Position numbers and translations under genes: made by a program. From Pollutimonas subterranea (GTDB taxonomy: Bacteria > Pseudomonadota > Gammaproteobacteria > Burkholderiales > Burkholderiaceae_B), in assembly GCF_002849655.1 (NCBI RefSeq), contig NZ_PDNW01000002.1:186001-250000 (forward strand): a DNA stretch of 64,000 nucleotides, given 5' to 3'. Under the pieces are notes generated by a model. It ran no database searches, had not been told where the DNA came from, and saw only the letters and a program-made list of their open reading frames with translations. Positions 18,501 to 30,800 of this stretch are shown in pieces (position 1 is the stretch's first letter; every line of letters starts with the position of its first letter).

Positions 18501-21500
18501 TCCGAAGGGCGACATCGAGCTCCTGCTGGCACAACAGTGGTCTGAGCTGCTCGATTGCACTATTGACGATCGCCACGCGCATTTCTTTGAACAAGGAGGC
18601 AGTTCACTCAAGGCCATCATGGCCATGAACCGGGTACGCTTGGCACTGGGTCTGCCGGCTGATGCGCGCTGGCTGTTCGAAACCCCCACACTGGCAGGCA
18701 TTGCGGCGCGCATCCATCAGGCACGCGCGGATCATCCGCCCGCTCAAACCGCACAGGCAACACCAAAAGAAGAAACAGTCCCAACCGGCCATGCGCCGGT
18801 GCAAGCTCCCCTGACATTCAACCAGCAATGGCTGGTCCGCGAATACACGAACAACCCCAAGCGTACCGCCTATAACCTGGCCATCGCCTACCGCTACGCC
18901 GGGTCACCCGATGCCAATACCTTGCAAGAGGCTTTGCAACATTTGGCCAATCGGCACGCCGCCCTGCGCACGCGGTTAAAGCATTCCTGCGGCCAGTGGG
19001 CCCAACACATTTGGCCGCCCGGTACCCCCTTGCTGGTCACCCGGCGTGAAACGCCGTCCATGAACGACGAAACCGCCGCCCGCCACCGGGACACCTTGGC
19101 GGGAATACCCTTCGTGCTCAATGGCGAACCGCTATTTCGGGTTGAGATCTGCGTTGCAACTGCCGATAAGCTGTATTTGTTCATGACCGCCCACCATGCC
19201 ATGATCGATGGCTGGTCAAGCGAACGATTGATGCGTGATCTGGCCCGCCATTACGCCGCCATCTGCGGGCAGGCCGAGGCGCCATGCGACCTGCTTACCG
19301 GCATCGGCGAAATCGCCACTGCCCAGCACGCCCGCCTGACGACATTGGCCCAGGCACTGCCCGCCTATCGGGACTACGTGACGGGCGGAGCCTGCCCGCG
19401 CTGCCCGTCGACCGGACGCGGCACAACACGCGGCGGCCCACTGGCCAGCTTACCGGTCCTCTCGCAAGCGCCCCTCCACGCCAAAGACTCGAAAGGGGTT
19501 ACCCCGTTCGTACTTGGGCTGTGTGCGTTGGCTGGCGCTTTGCAGCAATTCAACACGCTTGATCGGCCGATCCTCATCGGTTTTCCCGAAGCGGGCCGGC
19601 ACGATCCCCACCTCGAAAACAGCATTGCATTTCTTGCCAACACCGTACTGGGGCGCTTCGATCTCTCGGGCCAAAAACCTGGTCCGGCCGCTGTAAACGC
19701 CGCACAGCGGCAACTTCTGGAGGCCCTGTCATTTCGGGACATCCCTGCATTCTGGCTGCAAGAACAGGGATGGAAGGGGCTCGACGACCGCAGCGACGAC
19801 CTGCAGGCGATGGTCGTGCCGGAACAGGACTTTGATTGGAACGTGACGATACCGGGTTTGGACATTGCCTGCCTGGGCCAGGCCACCGCGAGGGGGGCTC
19901 GCGTCGATCTTGCCCTGACCATCAGACGGGGACGCCAGGGCGGCACCGACTTCGGGCTGGAATATGACAGTCAGCGGGTGCCTCACGAATTTGCCCAACG
20001 CCTGGTCCGGGTTCTGCAAACCCTTCTGGCGCTGAATCAGCCGGCACGGCCGCCGACTACCGCAGCAGACCTTGCACTTGCCGTGGTGGGAGACCAGTCC
20101 GCACAGGAAGCCGTGTCCGTTGCGCAGGAATCAGCCCGGCCCATTCCCGCCAGCCGGCTGGATATCTTGCTGGCAGGCCTGGCCGCGTCCTGCCCGGATG
20201 TCCGTCTGGCCGCCGACGCCACAACGACACTGACGGGCGCGCAGTTGTGGACGCGTGCCCAGGATATCGCCCGGATGATGCGTCGGGCACATCCGGCACC
20301 CGGCGTCGTTGCCCTGTGCATGGAGCGCTCAGCCAATTGGCTGGCTTCGTTGCTGGCAATCTGGCAAACCGGCTCGACCGCTGTCATCATCGACCCGCAA
20401 TGGCCAGCCGAACGGGCTGACTTCATCATCGGGGACAGCGGGGCACAACTGCTTTGGGCCAACGGCATCGGGGCCGATATGGGCGCCAACACAGCAGACA
20501 GCGACGCGGCGGCGGCCCCGCCCAACCCGGTGGCGGCGCTCGTCTACACATCGGGATCCAGCGGTCGGCCAAAAGGCGTGCCGATATGCCATGATGCCCT
20601 GATCCGCTTGGGCAGCAGCCTGGCAAGCCATTACGAACTGAAATCCAGCAGCACCATCTTGCAGCTGGTCTCCCCCGCTTTCGACGTTGCTCTGTCGGAC
20701 ATTGCCATGAGTTGGTGCTCTGGCGCCTCGCTGGTCACCCTGCCCCAGCACTCAGTCATGCCGGGCAGCACGCTGAGTCATGCGATTGATGCCTGGGGCA
20801 TTACACACTTACAGGCACCGGCGGCCGTTTTAAATGGCACCCAGGCACAAGCTCACCCGTCTCTGGAAATGGTGGCCGTAGGCGGCGAAATCTGCCCAGC
20901 CGTCACCCTGGATGCCTGGTCGCAGAATCGAAAGCTATTTATTGTGTATGGCCCAACCGAAACCACGGTGACAGCCAGCTTAATGCCTTATCGAGCCGCG
21001 CATGCTCCGGGCAGCCTGGGCACTGCTGTGGCGGGTAATCGGCTCGCCATTGTAGATTCGTCGGGTCGGCCGCTGCTATTCGGGATGCCCGGCGAGCTCC
21101 TGATTGCGGGGCCGCAAGTGGCTCAGGGCTATCACGGCCATGCCCAATCCTTATCCAAGGCGTTTGGCACAACATCCCTGTTTGGAGAGCCGTGCCGCGC
21201 ATACCTCACCGGCGACCGGGCCTGGATGGACGAAAGTGGGCAAGTCTGGTTGCTGGGGCGACTGGACCGGCAGTTCAAGATCCGGGGCCAAAGAATTGAT
21301 CCGGAAGAGATCGAGATCATATTGCGCCAGCACCCCGCGGTCAGCCAGGCCGCCATCGCCTCACGGCCGACGCTGGACTCGGGCACCGCGCCCGGCGCGG
21401 CCGAAGCCGAAAACCTGATCGTCGCCTGGATAGTATCCGCAACGGCCGCAAGACCTTCGGAAGAGACCCTGCGGCGCTGGTTGCAAGATCGATTGCCAGC

Positions 21501-21870
21501 GGCGTATGTACCCGCACGCTGGGTCTTCATTGCAGAGTTGCCGTTGAACGCAAACGGCAAAACCGACTGGGCGGCGCTGGTTGAACCAGCATCCGCGGCA
21601 CTGCCCTCAGTACAAGCAAGTGCAGTCCGCCTTGAAGATCGCGACGATCTGATCGAATTCCTTTATGCCTGCTGGTGTGAGTTGCTGGATCGCGACGAGA
21701 TCGAATACGACCGGAGTTTTTTCGACTACGGCGGTCACTCGATGCTGATGGTCAAGCTCCACGAACGCCTCGAACAGGCGACCGGCCTCACGCTGTCCAT
21801 CGGTGAGATTTTCGGGCATCCCACCCTCGACGAACTGGCGAACTATCTGCTCGAGCAGATCAATGCGTAA
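15544..21870 (+). CDS. Nonribosomal peptide synthetase, two modules (C-A-PCP-C-A-PCP)
   Basis: The 2108-residue protein holds two elongation modules. Module 1: condensation domain (about 35-440, active site HHAVCDW near 162, with the last Gly of HHxxxDG replaced by Trp), adenylation (about 480-940, FTSGSTGTPKGV near 625) and carrier (GGSS, Ser near 1019). Module 2: condensation (about 1080-1500, HHAMIDG near 1217), adenylation (about 1530-1990, YTSGSSGRPKGV near 1668) and carrier (GGHS near 2065). Hand alignment to PheA gives ten-residue codes VDAVCCIADK for module 1 and DVSQVVVVTK for module 2. The first lacks Asp235 and has Asp at 236, a pattern I associate with beta-alanine-type activation. 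The second I cannot assign. No epimerase or thioesterase is present. Confidence 0.92.
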   Translation: MKRIFAHHHEALKAALQEKGLLDKGSARSLRETLDASWPAPAAVQRLWLQECLEGDERLNGLGVWLRLEQAHAMPQVEQAIQALVDRHETLRTIYEPKDDQLYARVLTEKTFVPAPIMDEPDETALTQLLHTHSPSLSSNESWRVHPIVDADGDCRGIIWLMHHAVCDWFGLQVLIREFAGLLQNLPLADTPPMQPRHASQAERQRSATRTDTLRAYWRERLQGASIFFSPPIRLAAAASAVPTEFACERFRVSIDPGQTAVLRTASRKIKTTPYFFFLTAFVRLLQSLTLDEEVVVATTIAHRDRPGTETLAGSLSDLLPLRCDPATSLTFIQALRHIQTHASKDMAHAELGLHQIVEAVRPERRPGKAPLTQVMFNVLPPLSAQGMEIIPAPLPVARADLVFEILEDEGFTVNIECRADSFPAGFTQLLAQAWQREISAALIALQDPVSDTHTAAHCETVPDTQFAAAPPLLPADAAIELFMQQAKKTPLAPALMSGSRTISYDELTKHVDLLAHALREHTAFSSGCRVGVWLPRSIDLVVAVLACLKTGGIMMLLDPNHPAQRQRQILSSARPALLIVRPDAAPPIDPATAIVHTLDTSSPQAVPHTVFEPAFPLPDDAFIAFTSGSTGTPKGVVCTQRALVNRLAWYASAFPPAHDDVACLKTSSGFVDIYAEMLGPLCAGIPLVIASDETAADPPALASLMQQHRVTRLVLVPTLLEALLAHGDSAGLQYLRLCACSGEPLAPALARSFALAVPTCRLINIYGASEVTADATWAEIKPPLAAYCDIGEALPGVAIAVVDRNGDRVTDGFPGELAISGIALANHYLDDPVLTEKRFRSLPAFGGQRAFLSGDTAIKIPHGPLLLLGRSDRQLKLEGVRVDAAEIEAALASLAGISRCRVVMDTQTTPPRLLAAIVGRPPADDCTLRSRLCDLLPSSAIPQRLLWMDALPAGPTGKVDDAGILAAARQTALTPASTALAGHEAPKGDIELLLAQQWSELLDCTIDDRHAHFFEQGGSSLKAIMAMNRVRLALGLPADARWLFETPTLAGIAARIHQARADHPPAQTAQATPKEETVPTGHAPVQAPLTFNQQWLVREYTNNPKRTAYNLAIAYRYAGSPDANTLQEALQHLANRHAALRTRLKHSCGQWAQHIWPPGTPLLVTRRETPSMNDETAARHRDTLAGIPFVLNGEPLFRVEICVATADKLYLFMTAHHAMIDGWSSERLMRDLARHYAAICGQAEAPCDLLTGIGEIATAQHARLTTLAQALPAYRDYVTGGACPRCPSTGRGTTRGGPLASLPVLSQAPLHAKDSKGVTPFVLGLCALAGALQQFNTLDRPILIGFPEAGRHDPHLENSIAFLANTVLGRFDLSGQKPGPAAVNAAQRQLLEALSFRDIPAFWLQEQGWKGLDDRSDDLQAMVVPEQDFDWNVTIPGLDIACLGQATARGARVDLALTIRRGRQGGTDFGLEYDSQRVPHEFAQRLVRVLQTLLALNQPARPPTTAADLALAVVGDQSAQEAVSVAQESARPIPASRLDILLAGLAASCPDVRLAADATTTLTGAQLWTRAQDIARMMRRAHPAPGVVALCMERSANWLASLLAIWQTGSTAVIIDPQWPAERADFIIGDSGAQLLWANGIGADMGANTADSDAAAAPPNPVAALVYTSGSSGRPKGVPICHDALIRLGSSLASHYELKSSSTILQLVSPAFDVALSDIAMSWCSGASLVTLPQHSVMPGSTLSHAIDAWGITHLQAPAAVLNGTQAQAHPSLEMVAVGGEICPAVTLDAWSQNRKLFIVYGPTETTVTASLMPYRAAHAPGSLGTAVAGNRLAIVDSSGRPLLFGMPGELLIAGPQVAQGYHGHAQSLSKAFGTTSLFGEPCRAYLTGDRAWMDESGQVWLLGRLDRQFKIRGQRIDPEEIEIILRQHPAVSQAAIASRPTLDSGTAPGAAEAENLIVAWIVSATAARPSEETLRRWLQDRLPAAYVPARWVFIAELPLNANGKTDWAALVEPASAALPSVQASAVRLEDRDDLIEFLYACWCELLDRDEIEYDRSFFDYGGHSMLMVKLHERLEQATGLTLSIGEIFGHPTLDELANYLLEQINA

Positions 21871-24800
21871 TCAGAGACTCATAATGCAGAAGCCGTCCTC
21901 ATCCACATTCCTCGAACGACTGGCTCACGATAAAGCAGGGCTTCCCTCTACGGTCCGCCTCCCCCTGAACGCAGAACAAACACGGCTGTGGTTCATCGAC
22001 AAGCTCAGCCAGAACAGCCAGGGTTTTGTGCTGCAAGCCTCCTTCCTGCTGCGCGGCGCAGTCGACCCTACCGTCTGGCAAAAGGCAGTACGCCTTACGG
22101 TTGAACGCCATGCCATTTTGTCGGCTCGACTGGTGGAGCACGATAACAAGGCCTGGCTGGAATTGGCGGATACCTCTTCCGAACTTGAAATGTGCGAGGC
22201 CGACACGCCGCGCGCACTGCCGCCCGGCACCCTATTTCGCGCAATGCTGCAGCCGCGTGCTGAACACTACCAACTGACGTTCCTCATTCATCATCTGATC
22301 GCCGACCGCTCCTCCATGGCGATACTGATCAACGACTGTTTCACTTCCGTACGCGGAATCGGCCTTCCGTCCGCCGCACAATTCACCGAGCGCTTGCTGG
22401 CCCGTCAGGCGGAGCCGGCAAATGCGCCCGAGGCATTGGAGTGGTGGCGTGCGGCTCTGGAAGGCGCCCCGGCCGAACTGGCCTTACCCTTCGATCACCC
22501 GCGCCCACCCGAGCGAGGTCGGCGCGGTGCGACGATCAGCCTGCCTTTGACGGAAGATGCCGACCTGACGGCACTCAGTAAATCGCTAGGGGCCACACCT
22601 TTCATGACCTATCTGGCCCTCTACGTGCAACTGCTGCAACGCTGGAGCGGCGAGGAAGACCTGGTGATCGGCTGCCCGGTCTCCATACGCAAAACCCGGG
22701 AAGACCAGCAGATGGTCGGGTTTCTGGTCAACACCTTGCCGCTGCGACTGAAGCCAGGCCTGAACGATGATCTCGCGACGCGAGTCAGTCAGGTCAAGCA
22801 AACCCTTCTGAACACCCTGGGTCAGCCGGCAGTCACGCTCGATCAGATCGTCAGCACACTGAACCCGCGCCGGCATCTGAACCGCAACGCCTTGTTCCAG
22901 GCAATGTTCGTGCTGCAGGCACAGCCGCTGGCCATGCCCACGCTGCCCGACATCGACATCGAGGCTCTGTCGACGGCGCCATTGGCGCCGGAGGTCGATC
23001 TGAACCTCAGCGTGGAGCGCACGACAGACCCGCAGACCCCTTACGTCGCGCATCTGGAATACGACCCCGAACTCTTCCACGCCGAAACTGCCCTGGAATT
23101 TCTGCAACAGTTCATAGCCTTATGCCGCGCGGCGGCCCAGCCACAAGGCGCCGCACAAAAGCCGTCGGCAAGCCACCAACTGGCTTGCTGGAAGGGGCCG
23201 CGACTGGCGTTGCCGCCGCATACCGTTGACACCCTCATCCTTGAAACTCTGAACGGTTTGGCGCCCGAGCGGCCCATGCTGCAGGATGCCGGCCAAACGC
23301 TTTCATGCAAGGAACTACTGTGGAACATTGCACACACTTCCGACGCTCTCGAGGCCGCCGGCGTCGCGCCGTACACACGCGTCAGCCTGTGCCTGCCGCG
23401 CCTGACCGAACTGGTACCGGCGCTGCTGGCGGTTTGGCGGTTGGGAGCCTGTGCTGTTTTCCTGCCCACCGATGGGCCGCATGACGTCATCGCGGAGCGT
23501 GCAACGCTGGCGGGCGCAAATATCGTGCTCATTGGCACTGATAGCCCCGACCTTGCCGGCCTGGCAGCCGATAGCTGCAAGGTGCTCACCTGGGATGCCC
23601 TGCGGCACGCGCATTCATCCGGTGTCCACGCTCGAACCGATATGGGCGCGTTCAAGGAAGAGCCGGCCTATGCCTGCTTCACTTCCGGTACAACCGGCAC
23701 ACCCAAAGCCGTATTCATCAGTCACGCCAGCTTACTGAACCATGCGCTGGATTGCAGCCGTCGCTTCGAACTGGATGCGACAGACCGGGTCTTGCAGTTT
23801 GCCGCGCCTGCCTTCGATGTCCTGCTCGAAGAGGTGATTCCGGCCTTGTTATCCGGCTCAAGTCTTGTGCAACTGGCAACCGGGTACACCGGCGATCTCG
23901 AAGCCTTCCATCAGGCCCTGGAAGACAAGCGCATTACCGTCGCCAATTTACCGGCAGCCTTCTGGCACACCTGGGTGCATGAACTGATCGCAGCCGGTAC
24001 TCCTGTGCCGACAACACTCAGACTGCTCATCACCGGCAGCGAAGCGGTTCAGGCGGCCGCTGCACGCATCTGGCGAACACACGCCGCCCATTGCCGCCTG
24101 TTGTGCGCTTATGGCTTGACTGAAACCACCATTTCGGCCGGCTTTATGCAGGTGGACGACGTGCCCGGACACTGGTCCACCATGCCTCTTGCCGAAGCCG
24201 TTCAAAATACCGAATTGGCTGTAGTCGGGCCAGACAACCAACCGCTGCCTGCGCTATGTCTGGGTGAAATCCGCGTTCGCGGCCAGGCGTTGATGCTGTC
24301 TTCAACGGGCGAAGTCCACCCTATATCAGGCCGCGCCCCCATCACTGAATTGCATACCGGCGACTACGGCCGGATGGATCTGAATGGACGGCTATGGTGC
24401 CTGGGGCGCCGTGACCGGCAAATCAAGATTCGCGGCATCCGCGTAGAGCCAGCCACGCTTGAACACGCCTTGACCCGGATTTCGGGCATCAGCGAGGCTG
24501 CCGCACTGGCCATTCCGGTCGGGCAACGCCACAGCCTGTGGGCCTTTGTCACAGGCCATGCGGCGCCTGCGGCCGCGGCCATCAAAGCCGCGCTGCAAAA
24601 CCGGCTGCCAGACGTGCTGATGCCGGAACAGATCATTGCACTACCCAGCCTGCCCCGTACGGCGCAAGGAAAAACCGACTACAAGGCTCTGGCCGCACGG
24701 GCTGCGCAACAGCCGAGGCCGCCGTCCGATACCCGCTTGAATTCTGGCCGGGAACGTCTGATCGCCCAGCTGTTCAGTGAGGTTCTGCAACGCAGCCCGG

Positions 24801-27800
24801 TCGGTCCAGAGGACAATTTTTTTGACCTGGGCGGCGACTCGATCAGCAGCCTGCAGGTAATCTCGCGCGCGCGCCGCGCGGGCGTTGACCTGTCTGCCAA
24901 GACCGTCTTTGAATATCAGACGGTGCGCGCTATTGCGCAACAGACGACTGAAACCGCCAAAGCCTCGCACGATGCGCAGAGTTGCGGGTCTGTGTGGGCC
25001 ACGCCCATTCTTTCGTGGTTCAAGTCGGAAATGAAAGGGGCATGGCGTCAGTTCAACCAGGCTGTTGTCATTGCTCTGCCCGACCCAGTTGACCTGCCCC
25101 GGCTTCAGCAAGCACTGAGCGCCGTCGTTCACTGCCACGAAATTTTCGGCCTCCATGTCGCGACGGCGCCTGATGGTGAGGTGAGCTACCACATCCCGAC
25201 CACTCGGCCAGCCCCTCTGTTCAGCGTGGTGACACGACCTGACGATGTGGCCGACTCAGCCTGGGCCACCCTGCGGCAGAGGCATCTGGCTGAGGCACAA
25301 GGCCGGCTTGATCCGTCCACCGGCATTAATGTTTCGGCCGTGGCCCTGCCCGCCGATAAACAATTAATGTTGACGGTTCATCACTTGTGCATCGATGTCC
25401 TGTCGTGGCAGGTCGTGCTGCGCGACCTGCAGAACGCTTATGAGGCTGCGGACCGGCTGGATGCGTCACCGCTGCGTCGCCACGGTTCACCATGGCGGCG
25501 CTGGGCTTTGGCTCTACAAGACTTCAGCCTCGACCCCGATGTACGCGCGTCGCTGCCCTTTTGGATAAAAAGCCTGTCGGCCCGCCCGACCCCACTGGCC
25601 CCGGGTCTGCCCGCCAAGCCCGGCATCGAAGCGGACGCCCGAGTTCATCAACTGGCCCTCAGCACCGAACTGACGCAACATCTGCTGCGCAAGGTTCCTG
25701 CCGTGTGGGGGCTGCGCATGGACGAAACGCTGCTGACAGCCCTTGCTCTGGCCCATGCGGCAGACGAGAGCGTAGTCTTGCGCGTGGATCTCGAACGCAA
25801 TGGTCGCGCCTCCCCCCTGGATGACCTGGATATTTCCGAAACTGTCGGCTGGTTCACCTCGGTCATTCCATTAAGTCTGCAGACAGGTCGGAATGCTCAG
25901 ACCATGGCCCAAGCCGTTAAAGCGAGACTGGCAGACGTCCCACACGAAGGTCTTAGTTATGGCTTGTTGCGCTACGGGAATAACCCCGAAACAGTCCGCC
26001 TGCTAGCTGGCTTGCCTGAAGCCGATGCTCTGTTGAATTACGTCGGCATTCTCGACGGCTGGGCCCAGGGTCCGTTCCAGCCAGTTGATGCCGACACGGG
26101 CCCGACCATCGCCCCGGATCTCGCGCGGAGCCACCGCATTGAGCTTAATGCGGGCGTTGTCGCCGGCCAGTTGCGCGTGGCACTGAATTACGCCGATGGG
26201 CACGGCAGCAAGCAAGCCGCAGCCTCACTGATGGCCAACATCGAAAGAGCGCTGAACCGGATTGCCGCCGAGACCGGTTACCAGCGCAGCGTTGGCGGCC
26301 AGGCCGACGTCGCTAACAATGAAGTCCGTGCCGCGGGGGCCTTGCCCCATATCCCGGTCACCCCCCTGCAGCGCGGGATTTTGCTGCACAGCCTGCATGA
26401 ACCGCAAACGTATTTCGACCAGCTTCATTTCAGGCTTGACGGGCCCCTGAACCTCGATGCGCTGAAAACCGCTTGGGCTTTGCTACTGGATCGCCACGGA
26501 GCCCTGCGATGCGCCTTCGGATTCGATGACAACGATGAACCGTGCCAATACATCGAATCCGGTCTCGCGCTGTCGTGGCAGCTCTATGATTGGACGACGC
26601 TGGATGAACCCGAGTCGCGCCGAGAACTACAAACGCTGATGCAAGCCGACCGCCAGAAAGGCTTCGTGCTGGACCAGGCGCCGTTGATGCGCATGCATTT
26701 GATCAAACAAGCGCAAGATCGGCATGATTGGATCTGGAGCAGTCACCACCTGATACTCGATGGCTGGTCTGTATCCATTTTGATGCAGGACTGCCTGAGC
26801 GCGTATACCGCCAGCCTCGAGGGCACCGTACCCGACTGGCCCAGCCCACCCGACTGGCACGCCTTTGTTCACCGCTGGCATCGCCTTAATGCGGCGGGTG
26901 CATTACTGTGGTGGAAACAGGCGCTGGCCAATGTTGCCCCAACGCTGATGGCTCAACGCGATACCGTTGGCCTTGCCCCACCCGCGCAGAGAGCGCTGCA
27001 CGACGCCGGGATTGCACTGGATCCGGCCATACGCGACGCCCTGGCCTCCGTGTGTCGTCGACATGGCGTGCCGCTGGGCGTATTGATTCAGGCGTCATGG
27101 GCCATGCTGCTGCGCCGATACCGGTCTATCGACACGGTGGTCTTCGGGATCACACTCGCCCACCGCCCACCCGAGTTCAACAACGCTGACGCCTTGGTCG
27201 GCATGACCATCAATACCGTGCCGGTCATCGCCGACATACAGCCGGATATGCCGCTTTCTACTCTGCTGGCCAACCTACGGCAACAGTCGTTCGAACGGAC
27301 TGACCACGCCTTCGTGGGACTTGAAGAAATCCTGCAAACGGCGCGGCACGACCCGGCCTGCCCCCTCTTTGACACCTTGCTGCTGGTACAGAACTACCCG
27401 CGCCCCACAACCCTGGCGGCAAGCGATCTGACCATTCAGGTATGCGACGTGCGGGAGCAAACCAACTTCGCCCTCACCGCCATCGTCACGACGGGTGAGG
27501 ACGCCGCGATGAGTCTAGCCTGGGACAGCACACGTATTTCCGACGCGCTGGGGCGCGATGTACTGAACCACTGGCATCAGCTTCTGCGGGCCATGACACA
27601 TGATGCGCCGTCACTCGTACGCGACTTGTCTATCTATACCGATATCGCGCTGAACAAGCGGATTGCGTTGGCCACGGGTCCTGACAGCGAGCTATCGGCA
27701 CCGGACGTGTTGGAACGATTCGATCAATGGGTGGATGCCACTCCCGAACATCCCGCGGTTCAGGCCCTGGAAGGCTGCTTCAGCTATCGAGCTCTGTCGT

Positions 27801-30800
27801 GTGCCGCTGATCAACTGTGCCAGGCGCTGCGCGACTCAGGCGTAGTCACGGGCGAACCCGTTGCCATTCTTTTGCCGCGCGGCGCCCGCGCCATCGCGGC
27901 TTTGCTCGGTGTCATGAAATCAGGGGCGATGGCTGTCCCCATCGATGCCGCCTACCCCGCCGAGCGCATTGCTTTCATGCTGCAAGACAGTCAGGCCAGA
28001 TGGCTGCTCACCGAATCGGCCCTTACGGATCGCCTACCGTCACCCCTCCCTATCAGAGCCTTATTTATTGACCAGATGCCCGATACGACTCAGCCTGTCG
28101 TTACGCATCGGCCCGAAATTTCCCCCACAAGCCCGGCCTATCTGATCTACACATCAGGCTCGACCGGCCAGCCCAAGGGGGCGATCACGCACCATGGCGG
28201 GCTGGCCAACATGATGCGCATCCAGCAATACCATCTGTGCCCAAAGGCGACAGACCGAGTGCTGCAATTCGCCGCCTTGTCCTTTGACGCGTCCATTTGG
28301 GAAATCTTCATGGCCCTAGGGTCAGGCGCCACCTTGCACGTCCCAGACCCGGTTGCGGTCCGGTTTGGTGAAGAATTGCTCGACACCATCGAGCACGAAC
28401 GCATCACAATAGCTACCTTGCCGCCGTCCCTGATGGCCACGCTGCCCCCACGGGCCTTGCCGTCGCTGCGCATACTGATGGTAGCGGGCGAAGCCTGCCC
28501 CGATGTCGTGGTGGAAAAATGGGCGGACGGTCGGCGACTGTTCAACTGTTACGGGCCCAGCGAAACCTCGGTATGTTCCAGCCTCCATGAAGTCACGGGC
28601 CGAACCTTGCACATTCCCATCGGCAAACCGGCGGCTCATACGCGGGCCTACGTCATTGACCCGGACGGCCAACTGGTCCCTCCAGGCGGCGAAGGCGAGC
28701 TGCTCATTGGCGGAGACGGGGTCGGGCTGGGCTATCTGCATCGAGCCGAGCTGACGGCTGAACGCTTCAAACCGGATTCCTGGAGCACTGAACCCGGCAA
28801 TCGGGTCTATCACTCCGGCGACCGGGTGCATGTCGGGCACAACGGCGAGCTCACTTTTTACGGCCGTATCGACCGGCAATTGAAAGTACGTGGCTTTCGT
28901 GTCGAGCCCGGCGAAATCGAACGCCAGCTGGAACAACTTGGTCCTATCGACAAAGCCCTGGTCGGACTGTCGCCCCGTGTCGACGCCGAGCCGGTCCTGC
29001 TGGCCTGGGTACTTCCCCGGGCGGGTCTAACCATCGATACGCAACGACTGCGCGACGACTTGTCCAGACGTCTGCCTTCTCACCTGGTGCCCGCTGTCAT
29101 CCAGGCCCTGCAGCAGATACCGCTCACACCCAACGGCAAAATCGACTGGGCAGCACTGCCGATGCCCGCTGATGGTGCCTACGCAATTGAAGCCCCGGTT
29201 CAAACGGACAGCACAGACCGGGCCAGAACGATTGCCCAAAAATTGGAGTCCATCTGGGCCGAACTGCTGAAACTGCCCAGAGTCGACTGGCACGGTAACT
29301 TTTTTGATCTGGGAGGACAGTCGCTATTGCTGGTCAAAATGCAGCCCATGCTGCGCAATACCTTCAACATCAAAGTGCCCACCCGCATTCTGTTTGAACA
29401 TGTCACGATATACGCGCTAGCCCAGTGGCTGGCCACGCAACAGACAGCAGAGCCCGGCGTGCCCGAAGTCGACTCCGACTCCATCGCCATCGTCGGCATG
29501 GCCTGTCGTCTTCCTGGTGCCGATTCCGCCGAGGCTTTCTGGACTCTGCTGCGCGAAGGCCGCGAAGGCATCACCGAGTTCGAATCCGATCTGTCTGGCG
29601 ATACCTTGCAAGCCGGTCAAAGCCACTTTGTGCCGCGATGCGGCGTCATCCCCGACAGCGACCAGTTCGACGCCGCCTTTTTTGGCATTGGGGCTCGCGA
29701 TGCGCTCCTGCTTGACCCGCAGCACCGGCTATTTCTGGAAGGCGCCTGGAATGCCTTTGAAGACGCCGCTGAAATTCCTGGCGGCAACATTGGCGTATTC
29801 GCCGGCTGCAGTCACAATACCTGGTTGCGCGAAGTCCTGGTGCCAGGCGGCGAAACCCTCGGTGGCCCGGCGGGTTTTCATGCCATTACCGCCAATGACA
29901 AAGACTTCCTGGCAACACAGGTCGCCTACCGCCTGAACCTCAGCGGCCCCGCGGTCACCGTCCAATCGGCGTGCTCCACCTCCTTGGTCGCGGTCGCCCA
30001 AGCGGTCGATGCCTTGCGTGCCGGGCGCTGCGACATGGCGCTGGCCGGCGGTGTCTCGTTGAGTTTCCCCGACCCGTCCGGCTACGTTTACGAACCCGGA
30101 ATGATCCTCTCGCCCGATGGCCATTGTCGTTCCTTTTCAGCCGATGCTGCGGGCACGGTTCCCGCAGCGGGGATGGGTGTGGTGCTGCTCAAGCCGCTTG
30201 AGAAAGCACTGGAGGACGGAAATCGCATTTACGCCACCATACGGGGCGTTGGCGTCAGTAATGACGGCGCTCGCAAGATGAGTTTTGCCGCGCCCGGCAT
30301 TGAAGGCCAGGCCAAAGCCATTCAGCAAGCCCTTTCGGATGCCGGGTTGCGCAGCGACGAAGTTGACCTGGTCGAAGCGCATGGCACAGGCACTGCGCTG
30401 GGCGATCCAGTGGAGATCACCGCCCTTGGCAAGGCTTATGCCAAAGGACGCAGCCGTCCCTTGCTGATTGGTTCCGTCAAGAGCAATATCGGGCATGCCG
30501 ACGCCGCTGCCGGCATTGCCGGGCTGATCAAAGCTACTCTAAGCCTGCACCATCAGTTCCTTCCCGCCAGCCTGCACGCAGACCGATTAAATCCTAAGCT
30601 GGATCCCGGGCCACAGCCTTGGTTCGAGATCGCCCGCGTAGGCTCGACACTATCGCCCCCCGGGCGCCCACTGCGCGCGGGGGTCAGCTCGTTCGGCATC
30701 GGGGGCACCAACGCCCACGTCCTGCTCGAGCAAGCCCCTTGCCGGCAGGCAATACAGACTGTGAACGACAACTGGCAAGTCGTCCCGGTATCGGCGTCGG

